A DNA stretch of 64,000 nucleotides from Acidimicrobiia bacterium (lineage in GTDB: Bacteria > Actinomycetota > Acidimicrobiia > Acidimicrobiales > CAIXPF01). Positions 24,376-34,612 of this stretch are shown here, one piece after another. The notes under the pieces were generated by a model. The model was not told where the DNA came from. It searched no databases and worked only from the letters and a program-made list of their open reading frames with translations. Every line of letters starts with the position of its first letter. The first letter of the stretch is position 1. A program made the position numbers and the translations under genes. The stretch spans positions 165,839 to 229,838 of the forward strand of contig CANJRG010000003.1 in NCBI GenBank assembly GCA_947476745.1. The letters are read 5' to 3'.

Positions 24376-25244
24376 CCGACACCCCTGAGTACGACCCCAC
24401 CACCGTGCCGATCCGACCGGCGGCCACGGTCATGGTGGTGGAGGACCGGCCCGCCGACGCCGGCGACGAGCTCCGCGTGCTGATGCTGCGCCGAACCTCC
24501 CGGGCGGTGTTCGGCAGCGACATGTGGGTCTACCCCGGCGGTCGCGTCGACGACGAGGACGAGGAGATCGCCGCCGGCCACGTCGTCGGCCTTGACGCCA
24601 CCGAGGCCGACCGTCGCCTCGGGGTGGACCGGGGTGGGCTCGCCTACTGGGTGGCGGCCCTGCGCGAGTGCTTCGAGGAGGCCGGCATCCTGCTCGCCCG
24701 CCGGGCCCATGACGGCGAGGCCATCGACGTGTCCGACCCGGCCACCGTGACCCGGCTCGAACGGCACCGGAGCGCGCTCAACGCAGGGGAGCGGACCTTC
24801 GCCGAGATCATCGCCGAGGAGGCGGTCGTGCTCGACGCAGCCCGCATCCACTACATCGGCCACTGGATCACCCCGGTGGGCCCGCCGCGCCGCTTCGACA
24901 CCCGATTCTTCCTCGCCGCCGCGCCCGCCGGCCAGGTCGCCGCCCACGACGACAACGAGATCGTCCACCACGACTGGGTGGCCCCCGGCCCCGCGATGCA
25001 ACGCTGGGAGACCGACCAGATGGCCATGATGTCGCCCACGGCCCGCATGCTCATGTGCCTGCTGCCGTTCTCCCGGTCCGCGGACGCGGTGGCCGCCGCG
25101 GCCCTCGACCTCGAACCGCAGCAGGTCCGGGTCCGCCGCGAGGGCGACGCCTACCGGATCCTGCTGCCGGGCGACGCCGGCTGGCAGGACGGCGACCCCG
25201 ACACCGAGTTCGGCTGGGTGAAGCTGCGCCTGCCCGGCACGTGA
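24372..25244 (+). CDS. Nudix hydrolase, NUDT7/NUDT19-like
   Basis: 290 residues. The Nudix box is split: WVYPGGRVDDEDEE is followed, after an insertion of about 40 residues, by AALRECFEEAGILLARR. That preserves the REx2EExGI metal-binding helix. This stretched box is typical of the NUDT7/NUDT19 group that cleaves CoA and its esters to 3',5'-ADP and phosphopantetheine derivatives. The arrangement between a thioesterase and an acyl-CoA ligase gene agrees with CoA metabolism (inference). The start overlaps the upstream stop as ATGA; the end overlaps the next GTG start as GTGA. Confidence 0.88.
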   Translation: MTDTPEYDPTTVPIRPAATVMVVEDRPADAGDELRVLMLRRTSRAVFGSDMWVYPGGRVDDEDEEIAAGHVVGLDATEADRRLGVDRGGLAYWVAALRECFEEAGILLARRAHDGEAIDVSDPATVTRLERHRSALNAGERTFAEIIAEEAVVLDAARIHYIGHWITPVGPPRRFDTRFFLAAAPAGQVAAHDDNEIVHHDWVAPGPAMQRWETDQMAMMSPTARMLMCLLPFSRSADAVAAAALDLEPQQVRVRREGDAYRILLPGDAGWQDGDPDTEFGWVKLRLPGT

Positions 25245-26065
25245 GCGACCTGTCGATGCCGCGTCGCCGCATCGTTGCCGACCCCGACGACCCGGCGCTC
25301 GACCCGTTCCGCAACCTGACCGACGCCCAGTGGCGCCGTTCGGCCGAGGCCGCCGACGGCCTGTTCCTCGCCGAATCGCTCCACGTGGTGCGACGGGTCC
25401 TCGAGCACTACCCGCAGGACGTGCACACGGTGGTGGTCACCCCGCACGCCGCCGCCCGGCTCGCCGACGTCCTCGACGCCGCCGCCGGGCCGGTGCTGGT
25501 CGCCGAACCGGCGCTGCTGGCCGCGGTGGCCGGGTTCGACGTGCACCGCGGGGTCCTGGCCGCGGTGCGCCGTCCGCCGTCAGCGGACCCCGACCGGCTC
25601 ATCGCCGGGGCCCGCCGGCTCGCCGTGCTCGAGGACCTCGCCGATCAGGCCAACCTCGGTGCCCTGTTCCGCAGCGCGTCGGCGCTGGGCATCGACGCGG
25701 TGCTGCTGAGCCCGCGCTGTGCCGATCCGCTGTACCGGCGCACCGTCCGGGTGTCGATGGGCGAGGTCCTGCGCCTGCCCTGGGCCCGGCTCGACCCCTG
25801 GCCCGACGGCTTCGCCCGCCTGCACCGCCACGGCTTCGAGGTACTGGCCCTGAGCCCGGCCGGGACCGAGCCGCCGGCGACACCGGACCGGCAGGCCAAG
25901 GTGGCGGTGCTGCTGGGCAGCGAGGCCGACGGGCTGTCCGACGCCGCGCTCGCCGCCGCAGACCGGCGGGTACGCATCCCCATGCGGCCCGGCATCGACT
26001 CGCTCAACGCCGCCGCGGCCGCGGCCATCGCCTTCGCTGCTTTCGGATTGGTCGAGGGCGGTTAG
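25241..26065 (+). CDS. SpoU/TrmH family RNA 2'-O-methyltransferase
   Basis: 274 residues from GTG 25241, overlapping the Nudix stop; ATG 25256 is an alternative. The three SPOUT motifs are visible: LEDLADQANLGALFRSASAL (motif 1 with Asn and Arg), VAVLLGSEADGLSDAAL (motif 2) and RIPMRPGIDSLNAAAAAAIA (motif 3), which build the trefoil-knot SAM site. An N-terminal substrate-binding domain (1-110) is present. It methylates a ribose 2'-OH in rRNA or tRNA; the site is unknown. It is embedded in a CoA-related run, which appears incidental. Confidence 0.9.
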   Translation: MSDLSMPRRRIVADPDDPALDPFRNLTDAQWRRSAEAADGLFLAESLHVVRRVLEHYPQDVHTVVVTPHAAARLADVLDAAAGPVLVAEPALLAAVAGFDVHRGVLAAVRRPPSADPDRLIAGARRLAVLEDLADQANLGALFRSASALGIDAVLLSPRCADPLYRRTVRVSMGEVLRLPWARLDPWPDGFARLHRHGFEVLALSPAGTEPPATPDRQAKVAVLLGSEADGLSDAALAAADRRVRIPMRPGIDSLNAAAAAAIAFAAFGLVEGG

Positions 26066-26076
26066 CGTGCGCGGCC

Positions 26077-27588
26077 ATGACCGTCGCTGACCACGACCGT
26101 TCCGGCCCCGCCTGGGCCGTGCACCTGCCCGCCGGCATCAGCCCCGACGGGGTCGACCTCGCCCCGGCGACCAACCTCACCGCCCGCATGGCCGAACACT
26201 GGCGACGCGAACCGGGCCGGGTGGTGCTCGCCGACGTCGGTGGACGCTCGCTCACCGGGGCTGAGCTCGACGATCGCACCGCAGCGGCCGCCGGGCGGTT
26301 CGCCGGCCAGGGCCTCGTCGCCGGCGACCGGGTGCTGGTCAGCTGCGAGGCCAGCTTGGAGTTGGCCATCGTCCACCTGGCCGCGCTGCGGATGGGCCTG
26401 GTGGTCCTGCCGGTCAACACCGCCTACCGGGCCGAGGAACTGGCCCACCTCGTCGGCGACGCCGACCCGGTGCTCGCCGTGGTCGACGACCGCGAGCGCG
26501 CCGGCTGGTTGCAGCAGGCCAAGGCCGGACTCACGGTGCTCGGCCCGGACCTGGCGGTACCCGACCATGCCGTGCCCGCCCTCGACGCCACCACCCTGAC
26601 ATCCCCCGGGCTCATCGGCTACACCTCGGGAACCACCGGCCGGCCCAAGGGGGCGGTGCTCAGCCACGGCAACCTGCTGGCCAGCGCCGAAGCTGTCCGG
26701 CTGGCGTGGCGCTGGACGGCGGAGGACCGTCTGTGGCTCTGCCTGCCGCTGTTCCACATGCACGGCCTCGGTGTGGGCCTGCACGGCACCCTGGTTGCCG
26801 GCGCGTCGGCGTTGATCAGCCCCAAGTTCGAACTCGACGCGGTGCTCGACGTGGCCGAGGCCGGCCGGGCCACGATGTTCTTCGGGGTGCCGACGATGTA
26901 CACCCGGCTCGCCGCCTCGTCCCGGGTGGACGCCCTGGCCCGGATGCGCCTGCTGGTCAGCGGCTCCGCCCCGCTGCCGGCCGAGCTGCACCACGCCCTC
27001 GAACAGGCCAGCGGTGCCCGGGTGCTCGAACGCTACGGCATGACCGAGACGATCATGCTGGTGTCCAACCCCTACGACGGCGACCGCCGACCGGGCACGG
27101 TCGGCCTGCCGCTGCCCGGCGTCGAGCTGCGCCTCGACCCGCTGAACGCCGAGGTGCTGGTGAAGGGCCCCAACGTGTTCTCCGGCTACCTCGGACGTTT
27201 CGATGCCAACGCTGAAGCGTTCACCGAGGACGGTTTCTTCCACACCGGCGACGTCGGCCGCTACGACGAGGCGGGGTACCTGCAGCTGGTGGCCCGGATG
27301 AAGGAGCTGATCATCAGTGGCGGCTACAACGTCTATCCCCGTGAGGTGGAGGATGCGCTGCGGGAGCACCCGGCGGTGGTCGACGCCGCCGTGGTCGGGG
27401 TGCCCGACCCGGAATGGGGCGAGGTGGTGACCGCCTTCTGCGAGACCGACGGGACGGTCTCCGGGGAGACGCTGGTGGCCTTCGTCGGCGACCGTCTCGC
27501 CCGGTACAAGCGGCCCAAGCGGGTCACCGTCGTGAACGCCCTGCCCCGCAATGCCCTCGGCAAGGTGGTCAAGTCGGACCTGCGGTGA
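26077..27588 (+). CDS. acyl-CoA synthetase (class I adenylate-forming, MatB/FadD-like)
   Basis: 503 residues. Motifs: IGYTSGTTGRPKGAVLSHGN (P-loop), LPLFHMHGLGVGLHGTL, ERYGMTETIMLVSNP, FFHTGDVGRYDEAGYL, and the C-terminal SGGYNVYPREVEDAL with catalytic Lys in RNALGKVVK. The compact length and HMHG motif resemble malonyl-CoA synthetase-like enzymes, but a fatty or other acid is equally possible. ATG 26077 is 12 bases after the SpoU stop. A longer upstream frame lies inside the SpoU gene and is rejected. Confidence 0.9.
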   Translation: MTVADHDRSGPAWAVHLPAGISPDGVDLAPATNLTARMAEHWRREPGRVVLADVGGRSLTGAELDDRTAAAAGRFAGQGLVAGDRVLVSCEASLELAIVHLAALRMGLVVLPVNTAYRAEELAHLVGDADPVLAVVDDRERAGWLQQAKAGLTVLGPDLAVPDHAVPALDATTLTSPGLIGYTSGTTGRPKGAVLSHGNLLASAEAVRLAWRWTAEDRLWLCLPLFHMHGLGVGLHGTLVAGASALISPKFELDAVLDVAEAGRATMFFGVPTMYTRLAASSRVDALARMRLLVSGSAPLPAELHHALEQASGARVLERYGMTETIMLVSNPYDGDRRPGTVGLPLPGVELRLDPLNAEVLVKGPNVFSGYLGRFDANAEAFTEDGFFHTGDVGRYDEAGYLQLVARMKELIISGGYNVYPREVEDALREHPAVVDAAVVGVPDPEWGEVVTAFCETDGTVSGETLVAFVGDRLARYKRPKRVTVVNALPRNALGKVVKSDLR

Positions 27589-27628
27589 TGTCGGACCTGC
27601 GGTGATGTCGCGGGCCCGTCGGACTCGG

Positions 27629-27919
27629 TCAGACGCTGGTGATCTCGGCGAGCGAGTACAACTCGGCGACGTCGGCGACCACCGCCACCGCCCAATCCCG
27701 GGCCACGAGGTTCTGGCCGGGCAGATCGCTCAGCGCCAGGTCAACCCGGGCCTGCGCCGCCGGCTGGCCGGCACATACCAGCCGCAGATCGAGCAGGTCG
27801 TCGACCACCCGGCTGCGTGACAGCAGGGCCCCGCCCCATCGGTCGAGCATGGCCGTGAGCTCACCGGCAACCGGAGCGGGCAGAGCGGAAAGTTCCGGCG
27901 TGGTGAAGTCAGTGGTCAT
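27629..27919 (-). CDS. small protein of unknown function
   Basis: 96 residues from ATG 27919, with GAGGAG seven bases upstream. The sequence is acidic and helical (ELTAMLDRWGGALLSRSRVV), without Cys, membrane segment or known motif. The frame continues upstream to 28138 but without support. It lies just downstream of a WhiB gene in the same direction (90-base gap) and may be co-transcribed with it. I do not recognise a family. Confidence 0.6.
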   Translation of the reverse strand: MTTDFTTPELSALPAPVAGELTAMLDRWGGALLSRSRVVDDLLDLRLVCAGQPAAQARVDLALSDLPGQNLVARDWAVAVVADVAELYSLAEITSV

Positions 27920-28008
27920 CGCGGGCTCCTCGATGGTCAGGTTCGGGTGGACGGGTCGGTTCGGTCCGGCGGACCGGACTATAGGGGTGGTACAGGGAAA
28001 TCGATCGG

Positions 28009-28329
28009 TCAGACCACGGCCCTGAGCCGGGCGGCACCGATGGGATGGGGCGGTATGAAACCCGCCAGGGTGCGTTCCTCCTCGGTCTCGCCGCCCCAGA
28101 ACCCGTGCTCCCGGTGGATCCGGGCGTAGGTGCGGCACTCGAGCAGAACCGAGCAGGACTGGCAGACGGAACGGGCGGCGGCCTCCCGCTTCAGTCGGGC
28201 CTGGGGCCGCTCGGCGGGCGGGGGAAAGAACAACTCACTCTGGCCGGAACAGATGCCCTCGGCCATCCATTCCTGCTGCGACCACCTTGGTAGCAGCCAC
28301 ACTGCTGTTTCCCGGTTGCGATCTTCCAT
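28009..28329 (-). CDS. WhiB-family iron-sulfur transcriptional regulator
   Basis: 106 residues. The four cluster cysteines are Cys27 (GICSGQ), Cys56 and Cys59 (VCQSC) and Cys65 (LLECRTY), giving the Cx28Cx2Cx5C spacing. The GFWGGETEEER turn (76-86) is the beta-turn signature of the family, followed by a short basic tail. WhiB proteins bind [4Fe-4S] and contact sigma-A region 4, responding to redox state or NO. Which subclass it represents cannot be decided. A second WhiB, at 45.6 kb, has the same core. Confidence 0.95.
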   Translation of the reverse strand: MEDRNRETAVWLLPRWSQQEWMAEGICSGQSELFFPPPAERPQARLKREAAARSVCQSCSVLLECRTYARIHREHGFWGGETEEERTLAGFIPPHPIGAARLRAVV

Positions 28330-28379
28330 GATCGAATGCTAGAGCGCCGTTCCGAGCAAGTGATGTAAACGATCGTATG

Positions 28380-28420
28380 AAAAAAACCGGGAGGCCTTAT
28401 CTGTCCGGGCTATGGCCCGG
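28380..28420 (-). terminator. possible minus-strand terminator (stem-loop then T-run)
   Basis: On the minus strand CCGGGC-CATA-GCCCGG (28420-28405) forms a 6-bp stem. It is followed 18 bases later by seven T residues (28386-28380), the only such run in this very GC-rich stretch. It lies after the secreted-protein gene and before the WhiB gene. The gap between stem and T-run is longer than in a standard intrinsic terminator, so the call is weak. Confidence 0.3.
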
Positions 28421-28526
28421 CGGCGGCCGGCCGCTCGGGTGTCATTCCGGTGCCATCCCGGCGCACCCCGCTGCACGCCCGGCGTCATGGAGGTGTCCGA
28501 CCCGGCTTCGTCCGGGAGCTGTCCAC

Positions 28527-29108
28527 TCAGTCCGTGAGCACGCCGGCGCAGGTGGCGAGGGTCTTTGCCCACGAGGCGATGTCGTCGGCCGCTCCCGCGG
28601 GACCCGTGCTGAGGGCACAGGAACCGAGTTCGCCCAGCTTCGCCTGCCAGTCCTGGGGGAGGGCGTCTTGGAGCAGCCCCGAGGCGTTGACCTCGTTGCC
28701 CACCAGCGCGCCGAACGCCGCCATCTCGGACCGGCAGGACAACCCTGCGGCGAGCGCATCGGCGGCCGGCACGACCGTGCCGTTGATCGTCAGCTGTGGG
28801 AAGCCCCGGCTGTCCTGGCCGACCTCGACGCTCGGCAGCCCCGACGACAGGTCCAGGTCGATGCCGGCGTCCTGCAGGCAGGTGATCAGCGCCCCGGCCT
28901 CGTTGCCGGTCCCGCCGGTCCCGCCGGTCCCGCCGGTCCCGGAGGGCAGCCGCGTCGTGGCCCCGGTGGAGACCCGGGAGGGCAACGCGGTGTCCTCGGA
29001 CCCTGGCGAGCCGCCGGCCGTCGCCACCCCGAGCCCAACGCCGGCCAGCGCCAGTACGGCTGCGGCGCTGCCGCAGGCCACCCCGATTCGTGTACGTGTC
29101 CACTGCAT
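28527..29108 (-). CDS. exported or membrane-anchored protein of unknown function
   Basis: 193 residues from ATG 29108 (MQWTRTRIGVACGSAAAVLA); an ATG eight codons upstream is also possible. The N-terminus is a signal peptide or anchor: basic start, hydrophobic AAAVLALAGVGLGVA. Then comes a Ser/Thr/Gly linker with four Gly-Thr-Gly units coded by a 9-bp repeat (near 28913-28947), and a folded domain with four cysteines (ITCLQDAG, LSCRSE, GSCALS, ATCAGV) that could form two disulfides. I recognise no family. The next minus-strand gene upstream is meaB, 136 bases away. Confidence 0.65.
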   Translation of the reverse strand: MQWTRTRIGVACGSAAAVLALAGVGLGVATAGGSPGSEDTALPSRVSTGATTRLPSGTGGTGGTGGTGNEAGALITCLQDAGIDLDLSSGLPSVEVGQDSRGFPQLTINGTVVPAADALAAGLSCRSEMAAFGALVGNEVNASGLLQDALPQDWQAKLGELGSCALSTGPAGAADDIASWAKTLATCAGVLTD

Positions 29109-29244
29109 GGGGGCAACGGTGCCACCGCCCACCGAAAGGGCCGGTAAGGCGGGGCCACCGGTTCACGCCCGCACGGACAGCTGCCGGCCGCGCACAGCCG
29201 GGCGGGTCGTGCAGGAGGGCGGGCGGTTCAGCCGGGCGGGCGGT

Positions 29245-30252
29245 TCAGGCCATGGCGGGGGCGGGGCCGGCCGGGTGGTGGTCGAAGGCGGCGAGCAGGT
29301 GCGCGGCGGCCAGCGCGGCGGTGAGCGTTCCCGCCTGTACCTGCCCTTCGAGCTGCTGGGCCAGGTCGCGGGTGCGCTGATGGAGGCGCTGGAGCAGCCG
29401 CTCCTCGACCATCGCCCACATCCAACGCAGCTGTTGGGCCTGACGCCGGGCGGTCCAGTCGCCTGCCCCCTCGAGGAGGGACCGGTGCCGTTCGATGTGG
29501 GCCCAGATGGTGTCCAGGCCCCGACCGGTCTGGCCCGAGCAGGTCACCACCGGAGGCTGCCACAGGGCGCCCGGCGGGGTGATCAGGTGCAGCGCGGTGG
29601 CGTAGTCAGACGCCGACGCCGTGGCCCGCGACATGTTGTCGCCGTCGGCCTTGTTCACCGCCAGCAGGTCGGCGAGCTCGAGAATGCCCTTCTTGATGCC
29701 CTGCAGCTCGTCACCGGCGCCCGGCAGCATCAGGACCAGGAAGAAGTCGACCATGTCGGCGACGATCGTCTCGGACTGGCCGACCCCGACGGTCTCCACC
29801 AGCACCACGTCGTAGCCCGCGGCCTCCACCACCACCATGGTCTCCCGGGTGGTCCGGGTCACCCCGCCGAGGGTCCCGCGCGACGGGGACGGACGCACGA
29901 ACGCCGCCGAATCGGTCGACAGCAACGGCATGCGGGTCTTGTCGCCCAGGATCGAACCGCCGGTACGCGACGAGGTCGGGTCGACCGCCAGCACCGCCAC
30001 CCGGTGACCCTGCCCGGTCAGCTGCGTGCCGAAGCGCTCGATGAAGGTCGACTTGCCGACGCCGGGAACCCCGGTGATCCCCACCCGGTGCGCCCCGCCG
30101 GCGTGGGGCAACAGGCGGACCAGCAGGGCCTGGGCCAGCTCCTGATGAGCCGGCTTGATCGACTCGACCAGGGTCACCGCCCGCGATACCACCATGCGGT
30201 CCCCGGCCAGAACACCGTCGTAGTACTGGTCGAGGGTGAGGGTCGGCGCCAC
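29245..30252 (-). CDS. meaB: methylmalonyl-CoA mutase-associated GTPase MeaB
   Basis: 335 residues from GTG 30252. GITGVPGVGKSTFIERFG is the Walker A, LAVDPTSSRTGGSILGDKTR carries the base-binding and switch region, DVVLVETVGVGQSE is the Walker B/G3, and LLAVNKADGDN is the NKxD motif. This is the G3E-family chaperone (MeaB/ArgK) that gates cofactor loading and reactivates B12-dependent methylmalonyl-CoA mutase. It follows mutB by 58 bases in the same direction, the expected operon position. Length and C-terminal dimerisation helices are normal. Confidence 0.96.
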   Translation of the reverse strand: MAPTLTLDQYYDGVLAGDRMVVSRAVTLVESIKPAHQELAQALLVRLLPHAGGAHRVGITGVPGVGKSTFIERFGTQLTGQGHRVAVLAVDPTSSRTGGSILGDKTRMPLLSTDSAAFVRPSPSRGTLGGVTRTTRETMVVVEAAGYDVVLVETVGVGQSETIVADMVDFFLVLMLPGAGDELQGIKKGILELADLLAVNKADGDNMSRATASASDYATALHLITPPGALWQPPVVTCSGQTGRGLDTIWAHIERHRSLLEGAGDWTARRQAQQLRWMWAMVEERLLQRLHQRTRDLAQQLEGQVQAGTLTAALAAAHLLAAFDHHPAGPAPAMA

Positions 30253-30310
30253 GGGCGATCACGCTACCGGTTGGGCCCCGCGGCACGGCAGCGTGCCACC
30301 GGGCCCGCGA

Positions 30311-32521
<2,211 letters not shown>

Positions 32522-32610
32522 CAGGGCGGAACCTCCGGGGGAAACTCTACGGGGCGGTCAGCGGGGTGGTCGACGGGGCGGGACGTCGGCCTGGGGCGTG
32601 GTGGGAACGG

Positions 32611-34482
32611 TCAGCGGTCGAGGGCCCGCCCGACGATGTCGAGCAGGTCGCAGCCGACGAAGACGAACTCGTCGACCCCAGCGACCTCGTAGGCGGCGCG
32701 GGACTGGCCGGGGTTACCAGCCAGGTAGACGGTGGCGCAGCCGGCGGCCTTGAGGGCGGTGGCGGTGGCCGCCGCCGACTCGGCGTAGACCGCGTCGGAC
32801 GAGCAGATGACCGCCCGGGTGGCGCCCGACGCCGCGAACGCCGCCGCAGCCTCCTGCGGGCCGGCGAAGCCGTGGTTGCCCAGCGCTCGGATGCCGCCGA
32901 CCTCGAAGAAGTTCTTGGCGAAGGTGGCCCGGGCCGTGTGGGTGGCCACCGGGCCGAGGTTGGCCAGGAAGACCGTGGGTCGGCTCGCGGGGCCTGCGGC
33001 CAGACGGTCGGCCCGGTCACGCAGCTCCTCGAACGGTGCGGCGAGCCGGCGCAGCGCGATGGCCGCCCGGTTCACCGCAGCACCGGCGGGAGCGGCCACC
33101 GGGCCGGGGCCGTCGATGATTGGCAGCGGGGTCTCGTCGAGGTCGGGGAACTCGCTGACGCCGGTGAGGGCGTCCTTGCGGCGGGCCAGGTTGGCCCGGC
33201 GGGCCTCCCAGGTGGCGGCCAGCTCGTCGGCCACCGCCCCGGCGCTCAGCGCCGCGGCCATGCCGCCGGCCGCCTCGAGGGCCTGGAACCGCCGCCAGGC
33301 TTCCGCCGCCAGTTCCTCGGTGCGGGCCTCGACGTACCAGGACCCGCCGGCCGGGTCGACCACCCGGTTCAGCCCCGACTCCTCGGCCAGGATGATCTGG
33401 GTGTTGCGGGCCAGGCGTACGCCGAGCTCGTCCCACTGTCCGGCGGCCGCGCCGAAGGGCAGCACGGTGATGGCGTCGGCCCCGCCGGCGGCGGCGGCGA
33501 AACAGGCCAGGGTGGCCCGCAACAGGTTCACCCACGGGTCCCGGCGGCTGTACATGGCCCGCGAGGTCACCGCATGCAGCGTCATACCGGTGCCTGCCGG
33601 GGCCCCTGCGACCTCGGCGATACGCGCCCAGCAGCGGCGGGCGGCCCGCAGCTTGGTCATGGTGGCGAACTGGTCGGCGTCGGCCGCGAGCCGGAACGAG
33701 ATCCTTGCCAGGGCGTCGTCGACGGACAGGCCGCCGGCGACCATCGCCCGCAGGTAGGCCACGCCGGTGGCCAGGACCGCGGCCACCTCGAACGCGTCGG
33801 AGGCGCCGCCCTCGGCGTAGACGGTGCCGTCCACCCGGACCGGGATCACCGCAGGCCACCGGGCCGCGGTGTCGGCGGCCCGCGACCCGAGCGCCGCCAG
33901 TTCCTCCTCGGGGGAGGAGGCCAGCCAGCCGTGACGGGCGAGGTCGCCGAGCGGGTCGAGGCCCAGTTCGCCGACGGCCGCACCGGCCGGCAACCCACGC
34001 CGCTGCCACAGCGCGCCGAGCAACTCGGCGCCGCGGGCCGCGTCGGGACCCCAGTCGAGGCAGATCGGGGCGATGTCGAGGTAGACCCCGTCGAGCGCCC
34101 GGTCGAGCTCGTCCACGGTGGTGATCCCGCACGGGCCCATCACGATGGAGCGGACCCCACGCTCGAGGTCGGTGAGGATGGCCGCGTTCAGCGCCGTCAG
34201 GTCGGTTCCGGCGTGGTACTGACGGACGTCCCAGCCCTCCAGCACGCTGCCGGCCGCGGCCCCGCCCCGCACGAACGGCGCGGCACCCGGCGCGCCTGCG
34301 GCGTCGGAGCCGGGGCTGTCGGCCCGGGTGTACAGCGGCTGCACCCGCAGGCCGTCGTAGGTCGTCGTCACCAGCTTGCGGTCGAAGGGGGCCCCGTCGA
34401 GCACCTTGTCGACCAGCTTCAACCAGTCGGCCTGGTCGGCCGAGGGGAATTCCGCACCGAGAGTCAGCTCGTCGTTGGCCAC
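32611..34482 (-). CDS. mutA: methylmalonyl-CoA mutase, small subunit
   Basis: 623 residues from GTG 34482. It shares the mutase barrel pattern (LYTRADSPG, LEGWDVRQYHAGTD, RISFRLAADADQFATMTKLR) and a C-terminal B12-like domain. The cobalt-binding DxHxxG is missing (VFLANLGPVATHTARATFAK), as is normal for the non-catalytic beta subunit of heterodimeric mutases. It is the first gene of mutA-mutB-meaB, 89 bases before mutB, and diverges from lysS. An Ala/Gly-rich linker (about residues 450-480) joins the domains. Confidence 0.95.
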   Translation of the reverse strand: MANDELTLGAEFPSADQADWLKLVDKVLDGAPFDRKLVTTTYDGLRVQPLYTRADSPGSDAAGAPGAAPFVRGGAAAGSVLEGWDVRQYHAGTDLTALNAAILTDLERGVRSIVMGPCGITTVDELDRALDGVYLDIAPICLDWGPDAARGAELLGALWQRRGLPAGAAVGELGLDPLGDLARHGWLASSPEEELAALGSRAADTAARWPAVIPVRVDGTVYAEGGASDAFEVAAVLATGVAYLRAMVAGGLSVDDALARISFRLAADADQFATMTKLRAARRCWARIAEVAGAPAGTGMTLHAVTSRAMYSRRDPWVNLLRATLACFAAAAGGADAITVLPFGAAAGQWDELGVRLARNTQIILAEESGLNRVVDPAGGSWYVEARTEELAAEAWRRFQALEAAGGMAAALSAGAVADELAATWEARRANLARRKDALTGVSEFPDLDETPLPIIDGPGPVAAPAGAAVNRAAIALRRLAAPFEELRDRADRLAAGPASRPTVFLANLGPVATHTARATFAKNFFEVGGIRALGNHGFAGPQEAAAAFAASGATRAVICSSDAVYAESAAATATALKAAGCATVYLAGNPGQSRAAYEVAGVDEFVFVGCDLLDIVGRALDR

Positions 34483-34612
34483 GAATGAACGCTAAGCGAC
34501 GCGGTGACCTCCGCCCCAAGCGACCCCGCCCGCCGGTCCGGGCCGGTGGTGACGGCCCGGCCTTCGAAACGATGCGGCCCCGCCCCGGTGGCGGCCATAG
34601 GCTCTCGCCTCC

